A stretch of DNA of 64,000 nucleotides. Source: Curvularia sp. ZM96 (Eukaryota; Ascomycota; Dothideomycetes; Pleosporales; Pleosporaceae). This document shows positions 55,391-64,000 of this stretch, piece by piece. The position numbers and the translations under genes were made by a program. The stretch is taken from positions 2,480,001 through 2,544,000 of the forward strand of contig JAJGBQ010000003.1 of NCBI GenBank assembly GCA_022457065.1, written 5' to 3'. Numbering within the stretch: position 1 is the first letter of the stretch; each line of letters starts with the position of its first letter. The notes beneath the pieces were generated by a model. It saw nothing but the letters and a program-made list of their open reading frames with translations, did no database searches and was not told the DNA's origin.

Positions 55391-56140
55391 ACTGCTATTT
55401 TCGTTTAGTACATATGTCTTTCCTTCTTCTATACATAGTTGACTATCCTTCTGCTTTCCTTGACTGAATTCATCAATACTTTCTAAAGCGTCGCAACATG
55501 TACAGACTAAGAAACATATTTCATTTGTGTCATCCTTATCGAAATGCTTCCTTCAAAACTGCTAGTCAGGTCGCTAGGTAGCTAATTCCAACAAAGGAGT
55601 ATAATGAAGATATCGCATGTAGGTTATACAACCATCTCGCATTTTACCAGAGAAGCAAGAGTGGCCTACACAACAAGTTCAGGCTCTATCCTAGTATCCT
55701 CACTCTTTCCTAGCCTCATCTTCATTATCTTAGGAATTCCCAAGTCCAGACCCTGGCTCTAATCTTCCCCTTTCCTGGGTCCCCTCTTCATATCTAATTG
55801 TTACATTATCGTACCTCGGTACAATGTGCAGCCAAAAGTACAGTGTATCTGAAGAAAGGATGGCGTTTCGGGATGTTGACTTGTCACACGCTCGACGACA
55901 GTAAAGGTGCCTAACAGTTTTATGAGGGATAGACTTTATGGAGTATTTATGACTATTTTGAGTCAAGTTGCTATCTGATGAAAAATTAAAGCATCAGATT
56001 ATGAAGCAGAGAGAACGTGGATTGATATCTGATTGCCTTTTATGCGGGATGCTATCAGTCCCTCATACTTGCCTGTTTTCTTTACAGTGCCAATATATCA
56101 TCATCTTGTCATTTCGCTTGTATGCTAGAACAGACTCCAT
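55391..56140. other. Convergent intergenic region, 0.75 kb
   Basis: Between the stop codons of the FAD oxidase and the DUF4336 gene. A/T-rich in parts, with no supported gene. Confidence 0.5.
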
Positions 56141-57021
56141 TTACATCAGGAAGAATCGTCTGGCGAGCTTCATAACCGGGCTCATAAGCGTCTTCAGTGC
56201 ACTGGGTTGTGGTGATCCGTGTAAGAACCACGCGTACGTCGAATCCCAGGCCCCATTACCACCGCCTTCGAGAACATCTCCGTGACAAGGAATGATACGC
56301 ACAATGTGCCACTGTGCCACCTTTTTCGCATCGCGCCGCACGAGGGTGTAGTCGACTGTGGCAATGTAGTAGATAAGTCGCTTCATCCATACCGAACGTG
56401 GATTTGCGCGTTTTGCAAACTCGCGGGAGAGCGGGCCTTGCAGGTCAGAGCTTGGAAGGTATTGCTGGTATTCAATTAGCTCCTTTGTGCCTTAACATGC
56501 GCGCAAATACATACTTCAGTGCAGGGTAGATTCATAACAAGGTCCGATTGTATTAATGTCTGTGTCGGCTTGTGATACCAAGCGACGCAATACGTAATGA
56601 AGCCTTCAAATAGCACAGTCTCCATATCTTGTGTAAAGTCAAAATCATCTTCGGGACACGAACTCCAGTCTTTGTAAATGTAGTCCCATTTTATGTCCTT
56701 TCTCTTACGGTCTAGCCCAGGAACGCCGATGGTTTTTGCTTCTGGCCATGCATCGACATACTCTTTGACGTGCATATGATGGCCAAGATCGCAAGCAACG
56801 AGATGAACGCCTCCAAGACGGTCAAGTTCATCACGCACGGCTGCATTAAGTGGGACGGGATTCAGCAGGAGTATTCGATTGTCTTGCAATTGAATTGCAG
56901 TTGCGCGATTGCCGACTGCGACAAACTTGCGGTAGCCGAAGGGTGCAAAGCGGTTGAAAGGCACCGAGAAAGTGGTAATTCTTGGGGCGACATGCTGGAT
57001 TTTCAGCCCGGTGGGTGCCAT
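56141..57021 (-). CDS. DUF4336 family protein
   Basis: Exons on the minus strand: 57021..56515 and 56464..56141, with a 50-bp intron GTATGT..ACCAG. The product is 276 aa. The longer open frame upstream starts with TTG, so the ATG at 57021 (AATAATGGC context) is used. The N-terminus ITTFSVPFNRFAPFGYRKF, then ATAIQLQDNRILLLNPVPL and HLVACDLGHHMHVKEYVDAWP, follow the DUF4336 pattern, which resembles a metallo-beta-lactamase-like fold. The His-x-His-x-Asp metal site of true hydrolases reads DLGHHMHVKEY here, so activity is uncertain. The second half keeps DWSSCPEDDFDF, then VLFEGFITYCVAWYHKPTQTLI and RIIPCHGDVLEG, where a His-Gly-Asp could be a ligand. No signal peptide. Function unknown. Confidence 0.8.
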
Positions 57022-57354
57022 TATTGTTCGATTCGCAACAGGTCGAGATCTATCGAGGTTTCTCGTGTACAAGAGATTTGATAGAAATTCTGCGCCATGT
57101 CAGGTAGGGTATCAGTGGATGTGGCATCTTATAAAGTGCATGCTTCATCATGGCGTCATGGCGTCATGGGGTTCTGAAGCTGCACCTTGCACCACAGCCT
57201 CCGATCAAGATGACTTGGCCAAGTTTATTTCACAGCAATTCTGGCACTTAAGGAACTCAATGGCAGAGAAGAGACCGGGGCTACAATGGGGTTAGATCCG
57301 TGGTCCCTGCATACTCCCTACTAATCAATTTGATCCAAAGGCTGGCGGTTGAGA
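57022..57354. other. Intergenic region, 333 bp
   Basis: 3' flank of the GPALPP-type gene and promoter of the DUF4336 gene, both on the minus strand. It contains three near-tandem GTCATGG units at about 57154-57170. No gene is seen. Confidence 0.5.
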
Positions 57355-58245
57355 CTATAGATAGCTGCCACTTGAGAAGCGATCACTGAAGCCCTTGGAC
57401 TTGTTCAACATTTCTCTACGCTGTCTATGCGTAGTCATGCCGCCCATAGCCATGTCCTTTTCATAGTCGAATGCGCGCTTACTAGGATCGTCCTCTTTTT
57501 CCTTTCCAATTCCTTTCTCTTGATGTTGTTCAACGAGACTCTTTCCTCGACTCGCATCGATTTTCTCGCGCATTTTGCGCGCGCGCCGCTCTTCCTCTTT
57601 GCTGCGCTTTGATTCCGAGGTAGCAGGTGCCGCGTTGGTAGGTGCAGTGATGCCCAGAGCTTCGTCCTGCAGCCGCTTGAGCTTCTGCTCTGGTGTCTCT
57701 GTCCATGCACTACCCATCCCTCCTGTATTGCCTGCGCCCTTGCCCGTATTGAACTTGCGCGCGCGCATCTTCGTGGGGTCCATTCGTGCAGCTAAGTCGT
57801 CCTGGGTAGGCGGCATGGTCATCCACTCGTCACGTTGAGCAGCCTTGGGGGCCTCCGCAAACTGGGGCTCTGTATCGAATGCAGACTTTGCCGATCCAAG
57901 ATCAAAGCCTGATTGAGCGCCTTCTGGCGGTGGTGGTGCGGGTCCAAAGTCATCGTCACTACTGTCCGAGTCGTCGTCCTTGGGGGCATCGTGGGGTCGT
58001 TCGTCGAGAGGCGCAGGCGGTAGAGCTAGTCCTATGGCTCTGACTGGTTTTGAGCTGGGTGGAGGAGCAGGGCCAACATCGCTATCCACGCTGCTCGACC
58101 TTGAACGGCCGTCTGGTGGAGGTGCTGGACCCGCGACTCTTCGGCGCTTGTCGCTGGATTCTGGACTCGATTGGCGGTCGCCGTCGTCATCATCGCGACT
58201 ACGCTTAGTGAGATGCGGAGGCAGTGATGGGCCTATTGAGGGCAT
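57355..58245 (-). CDS. GPALPP-motif / DUF3752 protein
   Basis: Single-exon gene; the true ATG is at 58245 because the frame upstream opens only with GTG. The 296-aa product has repeated GP-x-x-PP motifs (IGPSLPP, AGPAPPP, VGPAPPP, IGLALPP, FGPAPPP) separated by acidic, Ser-rich linkers. The C-terminal DUF3752 domain follows, with DEWMTMPPTQ, KFNTGKGA and a charged helix (KEEERRARKMREKI), ending in KSKGFSDRFSSGSYL. This order matches human GPALPP1 and its fungal relatives. The motifs and charge suggest a nuclear protein, perhaps linked to splicing or transcription, but no role is established. The promoter is shared with VPS8 on the other strand. Confidence 0.88.
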   Translation of the reverse strand: MPSIGPSLPPHLTKRSRDDDDGDRQSSPESSDKRRRVAGPAPPPDGRSRSSSVDSDVGPAPPPSSKPVRAIGLALPPAPLDERPHDAPKDDDSDSSDDDFGPAPPPPEGAQSGFDLGSAKSAFDTEPQFAEAPKAAQRDEWMTMPPTQDDLAARMDPTKMRARKFNTGKGAGNTGGMGSAWTETPEQKLKRLQDEALGITAPTNAAPATSESKRSKEEERRARKMREKIDASRGKSLVEQHQEKGIGKEKEDDPSKRAFDYEKDMAMGGMTTHRQRREMLNKSKGFSDRFSSGSYL

Positions 58246-58673
58246 ATTGGGCACAGTGGGCGGATGGGGGTTTATGCGTGTATAGGGCTGTCTGTCGCGT
58301 GTATTGAAGTGACGTCCTCGGGGAGCTCGGACCCTTGCCCGACGATGCGGTAGCTACGGTCGCCTGTGAACTGCTCAAGTCTTGCCAGACCTCTGCAGCA
58401 GACGCGCCCTGTCTGCTATAGTCTTCCTCTCATTCTGTCAGATACGGCGACGAGTTCTTTCTATTGCAGCGTCGCCACCGCGCAATTGTGCCCCTCCACC
58501 CAACCGCCAACTACCAGCCACAGCATCCGTATCGCGAACCATCCCAAGGCCCCCGCGCAAGCGTCATTCGATATCTGCAACCACCCCAAGGCCGCATTGC
58601 AAGAGCTTAATCACGACACCGTCGCCGCCATCCAATGATCGTATGAAGAAATGCTGCGTGCAGAACGAGCCTC
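58246..58673. promoter_or_regulatory. Shared divergent promoter (GPALPP / VPS8)
   Basis: 428 bp between divergent ATGs of two housekeeping-type genes. C/T- and C-rich sequence near 58430-58570 on the plus strand fits a VPS8 leader. No separate gene. Confidence 0.5.
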
Positions 58674-61600
58674 ATGAGCTCAGATTCGGGAGAGAGCCAC
58701 TCCAGCGCTCACAATGACCATGGAGATCAGATAGACCTCAGGGGAAGCGCCGGGCAGGCTTCCACCGAGTACGAGGATAGTGTGGAGGAAGATGCGATTC
58801 CCGAGCCTAGTGCCGGGCAAGAGGAAGAAAAAGAAGGCACAGATGGGGTCCAGTCGGTAGATGATAGTCCTGAGAACTTGACATTTGCGAAGGCGAGGCG
58901 GAGTGGTCCGCGAGAACGTGTACAAAAGTCTGCATCAGACCTGTCCATAAGATCCAAGATTTTGAATGACGACAGTCCCGCATCGACGGATATTCCAGAC
59001 GATACTCCATCAGTCCAGGGCTCAGGCATCTCGTCACCTACAAGTAGCGTGCCAGTCTCACATAGCTCCCTCCGACCGCACCGGCCGACATCTCTACAAC
59101 CTTTTGAGCGACGCTTCTCTTCGCGTCTATCACCCTCCCCACTGAGTTCTCCTCGAGGGCAGTCGCCTGGTTTTCTGTCCCCGCATTCGCGGCAGTCTTC
59201 GGTGTCTAGTCATCTCATTATTCAACAGTTGACAGGTGACGCGTCAGAAACTCCCCAAGCGCCATGGGAGGTTGTTCGCTGGACCAAACTTAGAAAAATC
59301 ACCAGTCAAGTCTTCTCAGAGGTTGGCAAGCGTAATTTTGGCCGACCGACATGCCTGACTGTTACCACTATCTTCGCTATAGGCACCTCAAAAGGCTTCA
59401 TTCTTATTTTTGACTACCAGCAAGTGCTAAAGTCTATCATTGGACCAGGTACAAAGGCCATCGAATGTGGCTCCATCACTGCACTAGCCATTTCTGCGGA
59501 TCATACAACAATCGCTGGGGGCCATGCAACTGGCCACATCTTCACGTGGGAATTGGCAAAGCCGGCAAAGCCTTTTCTGCACATCCCGCCTTTAGACAGA
59601 GCAAATTTGGACGAGGGCAAGTCAGACGGTCACATATCTGGTACAGCGATCCTGCACCTGGGCTTTTTGGGAACGCGCCATACAGCATTGGTCTCTGCCG
59701 ATGATGCTGGTATGGCCTTTTCTCATCTGGCAACACGTGGCCTGGGAGCTTTGGGTCGCACAGTTAAGACGACTCGAATTCTAGGAAGGTACCCGCTGCC
59801 GGCCAAGTCTTTGGAAAAACCGCGAAAGCCGAGTTCTGTGCTCGCCTTCGCTCCGCTACCTCTTGGGAATGTGGAGCAGCCCACTGACGACATGGGGCTG
59901 ACGGCTCTCTTGACACCTTATCTTTTGGTAATAGTGTCGACGACACCTGTTGCGCAAACACAACACAAAGCCCCTCGTCCGAAAGACGTTGTAGCACATA
60001 GTACGCTCAGTGGATGTCTCGCTTGGTTCCCAGCCGTCAAACTGAAAACGGCAAATGGGCCCAACAATACAGTATCCAAAACGAAACTTGTCTATTGCTG
60101 GTCCAACGTCTTGACTGTACTCGATGTCCACTCGGACGTAGCGGCTTCCTCCGAGAAGGATAAGCCACCGGAGCTTCACTTTAAGCCTCGAAGCCGATGG
60201 AAGGCAGAAGAGGCTATTGTCGCTGTTCAGTGGCTTAGCAGGTCGGTGCTTGGTGTGCTAACCATCAGTCAGCGCTTGATGATTCTAGAAGACAACACGC
60301 TGCGTGTAACAGACTCGTTTGATCTGCTGCAAAAACACATATATCACTCGGATCTCTTCTCGCGCCAGCTCAAACCCGTTGTTGAACAGCTCGATGAAAA
60401 TGACGTGTCGATGCATGGCGTTGTGGCAGACGCCTTTTACATGAGCTTTAGAGTATACAAGGGTCGCATGTTTCTCTTGGGCTTCAATGACTGTTCTATT
60501 GGTACTCTTTCAAACTGGGCAGATCGTTTGTTGGCACTGATGGAAGATGGTGATTACATTGCTGCTCTTGGTCTCGCTACCTCGTATTATGTTGGCGATT
60601 CAGACAAAATCACTGTTGGATTACCCGAAGATGATGAAGCGCGGCATGCCCTAGTGCAACCGAAACTGCTTGAGATGATTACAGCGTCACTCAAATACTC
60701 CTTCTCGCAAGACAATGATACCAATCAAGAGGCAAGAGAACTGCGACTGAAAGAGCTGGCCGAGGTGGTGTTCGCTGCACTAATGAGTATGCAAGAGCTC
60801 GACTTCCTTTTCGAAGATGTATATGATGCCTACGAAGAAGCATCGGCGGAGAAAGCCTTTTTCGAGACCCTTGAGCCTTACATACAAGACGAAGAGATCG
60901 ACTCCATACCACCTAATGTTTTGAAGGATCTCATCACCTTCTACGCATCAGCGAACCGTTCAACCCAACTTGAAGAGATGATATGTCGACTCAGCACAGA
61001 CACGATGGACCTGAACCAGGTCACGACTCTTTGCCAGCAGTACGTTTTGTACGACGCCTTGATATACGTCTGGACCAACGCAATCGGGGACTACATCACA
61101 CCTCTGATCAACATCCTAGAGCTTATCAAGCTGGTAGACTTCGATGTGGACGAGACGGAGAACATCTATCTCACTGCGGCTAACAAGATCTTCCCCTACC
61201 TCGCGTACACCTTTACAGGACGAATCTACCCCGGAGGCGCGTTTATGGACGATGATCAGGCTTACAGTGCAAAGAAAGACATGTACCGGTTCTTGTTTTC
61301 AGGAAAGAATTTGCAGTGGCCACCCAATTCTGGGAAAATCATCACAACACAAACAGACAACAGTCCCGAACCGCCCTTCCCTTACCTGCAACTGATCCTA
61401 GACTTCGATGCCTCAAGCTTCATGAGTATGCTGAATGAGGCTTTCGAAGACAGCTTTTTGAACGGTGAACAGGATCTGCCTAATGGCACACAGCCCAACG
61501 GCACGAAGAGTGGGTCTGCCCTTACACCTACTCGGCAGTCTATCATCAATTACCTTTTCAGCATCATGAACACAGACAATTTTGATCCAGCCGACATTAT

Positions 61601-63491
61601 ATATTTCTACATGTTTGTCGCCAGAAACCTGCCTAAATACCCACAGCACATTATGCTTCCGGGAACATCATTGCACCAGGTGCTTGTTGGTCTCTGCAAC
61701 TATCCTGCTGAGGCCATGAAGGAAGACTGTCAGCTGTCTGTTGAGTACCTAATCTCCATCTATCATCCACCAACTCCACAAAGCCTTGTCCCATTGTTTG
61801 AGAAGGCCGGGTTCCATCGCGTACTGAAGTCCGTCTACCGCGGCACACAACAGTATGACAAATTGCTCGAAACTTACCTCGACGAGGAAGAGGAGGAGGA
61901 TTCGGTTTTTGCGTGCATCACCGACGTTCTGCGGCCTAACAAGGGTCTTACCAAGAAGCAGCTCAATGACGTCAAAACAGTCCTTCTCAACCGAGCTACT
62001 GATCTGACCGCCGTCGACGCGTCACAAGCTGCAGTGACGATTAAACAATACGCGCCGGATCTTCTAGAACCCGTTCTGGAAGCTATCAAAGAGGACACTG
62101 ATGCTCAATATCATTTTCTCGAGGCTCTCATCGAGCCAGAGCGTGCCCAGACGGGTGGCAACACATCTATCAATGAATCTCTTCCTGCTGGGTTCATCGA
62201 AAGATATGTGCAACTCATGTGCACCTACAACAGTTCGCATGTGGCAGACTTTGTCAGCTTGCTAAAATCGGGCGATCTCGAGTTGGAGCCCGTACTTCCA
62301 GCCCTGGAGAAGAGCGGTGTCATTGATGCTGCAGTTGTTCTCATGGCGCGCGATGGGCTTGTGCAAGGAGCCATGGATCGCTTAGTGAAGCATTTAGGTA
62401 CACTCGAGAACGCTCTGACAGGGCTCATCAATGGTGCCGCTGAGACACCTGATATTGGAAATACAGAGGAGGCAATTCACGATCTCCTCGAAGACATCCA
62501 AAAATATATCAAAGTGGGTATATGGCTGTGTCAGGGACAAACAAGGATGTCAGAGCGAACACCAGATTCTACCATCGATCGGCGCAAGTCGGCCTACGGT
62601 GAAGTGCGGGAGACAGATCTTGCCCTGGATGAGCTGTTATGGCTCGACCTTGTTGACACTTCCGTACGTCTCATCAGAGATACTTCAAGTGCTGTAGCTG
62701 AGCACGACGCTTTGCTTGCCTCGTCAAATACCACCCAAGCTGACACGGTTGACACGGCGCGCATCGTTTCTACCCTTCGATCCTCAATCCAGAAAACGTT
62801 CTCGGCTCTCCTAGCATCAACCACCATTCCACCAGAGCGGAAATCCACTCGAACAGTACCCGGAGTTGAAACTGTCACTGACCGTCCACCCCTACGTCAT
62901 CTGGCGTCGAAACCACAATCTAACCCCTCCTTCCTCCGCATTCTACGATGTTTCCTTACCCGTGCATCGCACACGTACTCGCCATCTCTTTCTGACCTAC
63001 GCTCGGTGCTCTCGGAAATCTTCGCCGCCTACACGTTCGAGGAAACCATTCTCAGCCTCGCTAACCGTTTCCTCGACAAAGAAAGCTTCGAGCACGTACA
63101 GGAAATTACCGAGTTGAGGAAGCGCGGCTGGAGGCCAAGAGGTCAGGTGTGCGAGGCATGCAAGAAGCGGGCTTGGGGCCCTGGTGCTGGTCCTGGGGTG
63201 TGGGAGTCGTGGGAAAAGCGCGAAATGGAACGGGCGAAAAGTAAGGCAGAAGCCGGGCTAGATGATAGCGAGGGCAGTGGGAAGCGAAAAGGGAAACGTC
63301 CGAGTCGTGCGAATGTGTTAGACGAGAGTGAGGCAGAAGAGCAACAGGGAGACGGTAGTCTGGTGCTGTTTGCTTGCAGGCACCTGTGGCATAGGGCATG
63401 TTTGAACAGGAATGATGGCGCGGAAAACGGGACTGAGGAGATGGGGAGGTTGATGGGAAGAATGGGGCTGAAGTGCCCGCTTTGTGGATGA
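58674..63491 (+). CDS. VPS8: CORVET complex subunit Vps8
   Basis: Single-exon 1,605-aa protein. The first 185 residues are acidic and Ser-rich and look disordered. A beta-propeller region follows from about residue 197 (WEVVRWTKLRKI, then IFAIGTSKGFILIFDYQQ, ITALAISADHTTIAGGHATG, ALVSADDAG). Vps8 family blocks come next: FNDCSIGTLSNWADRLLAL, GDYIAALGLATSYYVGD and the helical solenoid with WTNAIGDYITPL. The C-terminus has a RING-H2-like finger: CEAC near 1493, then after a charged insert of about 70 residues CRHLWHRAC near 1568, and CPLCG at the end. Vps8 is the Rab5/Vps21-binding subunit of CORVET, which tethers early endosomes. The ATG at 58674 is the first in frame. Firm assignment. Confidence 0.95.
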   Translation: MSSDSGESHSSAHNDHGDQIDLRGSAGQASTEYEDSVEEDAIPEPSAGQEEEKEGTDGVQSVDDSPENLTFAKARRSGPRERVQKSASDLSIRSKILNDDSPASTDIPDDTPSVQGSGISSPTSSVPVSHSSLRPHRPTSLQPFERRFSSRLSPSPLSSPRGQSPGFLSPHSRQSSVSSHLIIQQLTGDASETPQAPWEVVRWTKLRKITSQVFSEVGKRNFGRPTCLTVTTIFAIGTSKGFILIFDYQQVLKSIIGPGTKAIECGSITALAISADHTTIAGGHATGHIFTWELAKPAKPFLHIPPLDRANLDEGKSDGHISGTAILHLGFLGTRHTALVSADDAGMAFSHLATRGLGALGRTVKTTRILGRYPLPAKSLEKPRKPSSVLAFAPLPLGNVEQPTDDMGLTALLTPYLLVIVSTTPVAQTQHKAPRPKDVVAHSTLSGCLAWFPAVKLKTANGPNNTVSKTKLVYCWSNVLTVLDVHSDVAASSEKDKPPELHFKPRSRWKAEEAIVAVQWLSRSVLGVLTISQRLMILEDNTLRVTDSFDLLQKHIYHSDLFSRQLKPVVEQLDENDVSMHGVVADAFYMSFRVYKGRMFLLGFNDCSIGTLSNWADRLLALMEDGDYIAALGLATSYYVGDSDKITVGLPEDDEARHALVQPKLLEMITASLKYSFSQDNDTNQEARELRLKELAEVVFAALMSMQELDFLFEDVYDAYEEASAEKAFFETLEPYIQDEEIDSIPPNVLKDLITFYASANRSTQLEEMICRLSTDTMDLNQVTTLCQQYVLYDALIYVWTNAIGDYITPLINILELIKLVDFDVDETENIYLTAANKIFPYLAYTFTGRIYPGGAFMDDDQAYSAKKDMYRFLFSGKNLQWPPNSGKIITTQTDNSPEPPFPYLQLILDFDASSFMSMLNEAFEDSFLNGEQDLPNGTQPNGTKSGSALTPTRQSIINYLFSIMNTDNFDPADIIYFYMFVARNLPKYPQHIMLPGTSLHQVLVGLCNYPAEAMKEDCQLSVEYLISIYHPPTPQSLVPLFEKAGFHRVLKSVYRGTQQYDKLLETYLDEEEEEDSVFACITDVLRPNKGLTKKQLNDVKTVLLNRATDLTAVDASQAAVTIKQYAPDLLEPVLEAIKEDTDAQYHFLEALIEPERAQTGGNTSINESLPAGFIERYVQLMCTYNSSHVADFVSLLKSGDLELEPVLPALEKSGVIDAAVVLMARDGLVQGAMDRLVKHLGTLENALTGLINGAAETPDIGNTEEAIHDLLEDIQKYIKVGIWLCQGQTRMSERTPDSTIDRRKSAYGEVRETDLALDELLWLDLVDTSVRLIRDTSSAVAEHDALLASSNTTQADTVDTARIVSTLRSSIQKTFSALLASTTIPPERKSTRTVPGVETVTDRPPLRHLASKPQSNPSFLRILRCFLTRASHTYSPSLSDLRSVLSEIFAAYTFEETILSLANRFLDKESFEHVQEITELRKRGWRPRGQVCEACKKRAWGPGAGPGVWESWEKREMERAKSKAEAGLDDSEGSGKRKGKRPSRANVLDESEAEEQQGDGSLVLFACRHLWHRACLNRNDGAENGTEEMGRLMGRMGLKCPLCG

Positions 63492-64000
63492 GTGCGGGCT
63501 AGACAAGTTAGAGGTATTTTTCTATGTCAATGCTGAATTGAATCTTGTTCTTCAATGTTTTTTCATCTCTATGTCTGTGAAGTAATTTCTTGGTACAGCA
63601 TGCCGGAGCGCTTTTAATGTTTGTTCCAGCGGGAATAGGTACCATCAGAAGAAAGAATACAGGTGATGATAATGTCAAACATGGTCTTGCCGTTTCTTTC
63701 CTAAAGTGAGAAGAATATGCCACTTTTACCTCGTTTGGGCATAAGTTCGGTTCATTTTCAGCAGTTGAGAGCGAGCTGATCAGCACGTCTATCATATGAA
63801 ACCCTAACAGATTTGAAATATAGAAAAGATGCCTGTTGCACAGTATTGTTCTGATTTGCCAGCAATGGAGTAAAGCATCCAGAACAGTGACTTGTTAGAT
63901 GTCACAGTGCCTCCACAGAGCGTGCAAAACAGCTGCAATAGGAATTCATAAGATCAATTGCGAGTGAGCTTTTTTGGTGATCTTTGTATCTACATATATA
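63492..64000. other. Downstream flank of VPS8
   Basis: 509 bp to the window end with no recognisable gene. The short minus-strand open frame at 63508-63795 has no domain. Confidence 0.45.

Overview
The window is nuclear DNA of a filamentous ascomycete. The evidence is many short introns (most 47-58 bp) with GT..AG ends and a CTAAC-type branch site just before the acceptor, monocistronic genes on both strands, C/T-rich leaders, and fungal families (Cap10-type GT90, Pth11/rhodopsin-type receptor, fungal NmrA-like, DUF1772, fungal augmin HAUS6). The gene content fits Dothideomycetes/Pleosporales, but that placement is inference. There are no operons, phage, CRISPR arrays or rRNA genes, and I found no convincing tRNA.

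0-9.5 kb: 3' part of the SRP receptor beta subunit, cystathionine beta-synthase, a small DUF1772 membrane protein, an NmrA-like NAD(P)-binding protein and a small membrane-anchored NTF2-like protein. 11-16 kb: a class A FAD monooxygenase and a cytochrome P450 diverge from a 1.57-kb shared intergenic region and could act in one oxidative pathway. 16.7-21.2 kb: cyclophilin A and a fungus-specific protein of unknown function. 21.2-28.6 kb is gene-poor; its only convincing gene is a three-exon 104-aa dsRNA-binding-domain-like protein, recovered here by splicing.

28.6-43.5 kb: NTF2-like protein, mitochondrial N-acetylglutamate synthase, a 3-hydroxyisobutyrate-dehydrogenase-type enzyme with a 5-nt microexon and a GC-AG intron, a fucose-permease-type MFS transporter, a large multi-membrane-span GT90 glycosyltransferase, augmin subunit HAUS6 and an HD-domain nucleotidase. 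43.6-64 kb: a disordered fungal protein with a C-terminal Cys/His motif, condensin SMC2 (seven exons), a rhodopsin-domain receptor-like protein, a secreted BBE-like FAD oxidase, a DUF4336 protein, a GPALPP1/DUF3752 protein and the CORVET subunit Vps8.

Most genes are housekeeping: ER targeting, sulfur and arginine metabolism, chromosome condensation, spindle assembly, endosomal tethering. The accessory flavour comes from the FAD monooxygenase/P450 pair, the secreted FAD oxidase and the receptor-like protein. I did not find a clearly new multi-gene system. The points most worth following are the hidden dsRBD-like gene beside a 5.2-kb stretch with no recognisable gene, the microexon gene, the P450 lacking the usual I-helix acid, and intron structures that could give protein isoforms. 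All exon junctions were deduced by eye from splice signals and expected protein continuity.
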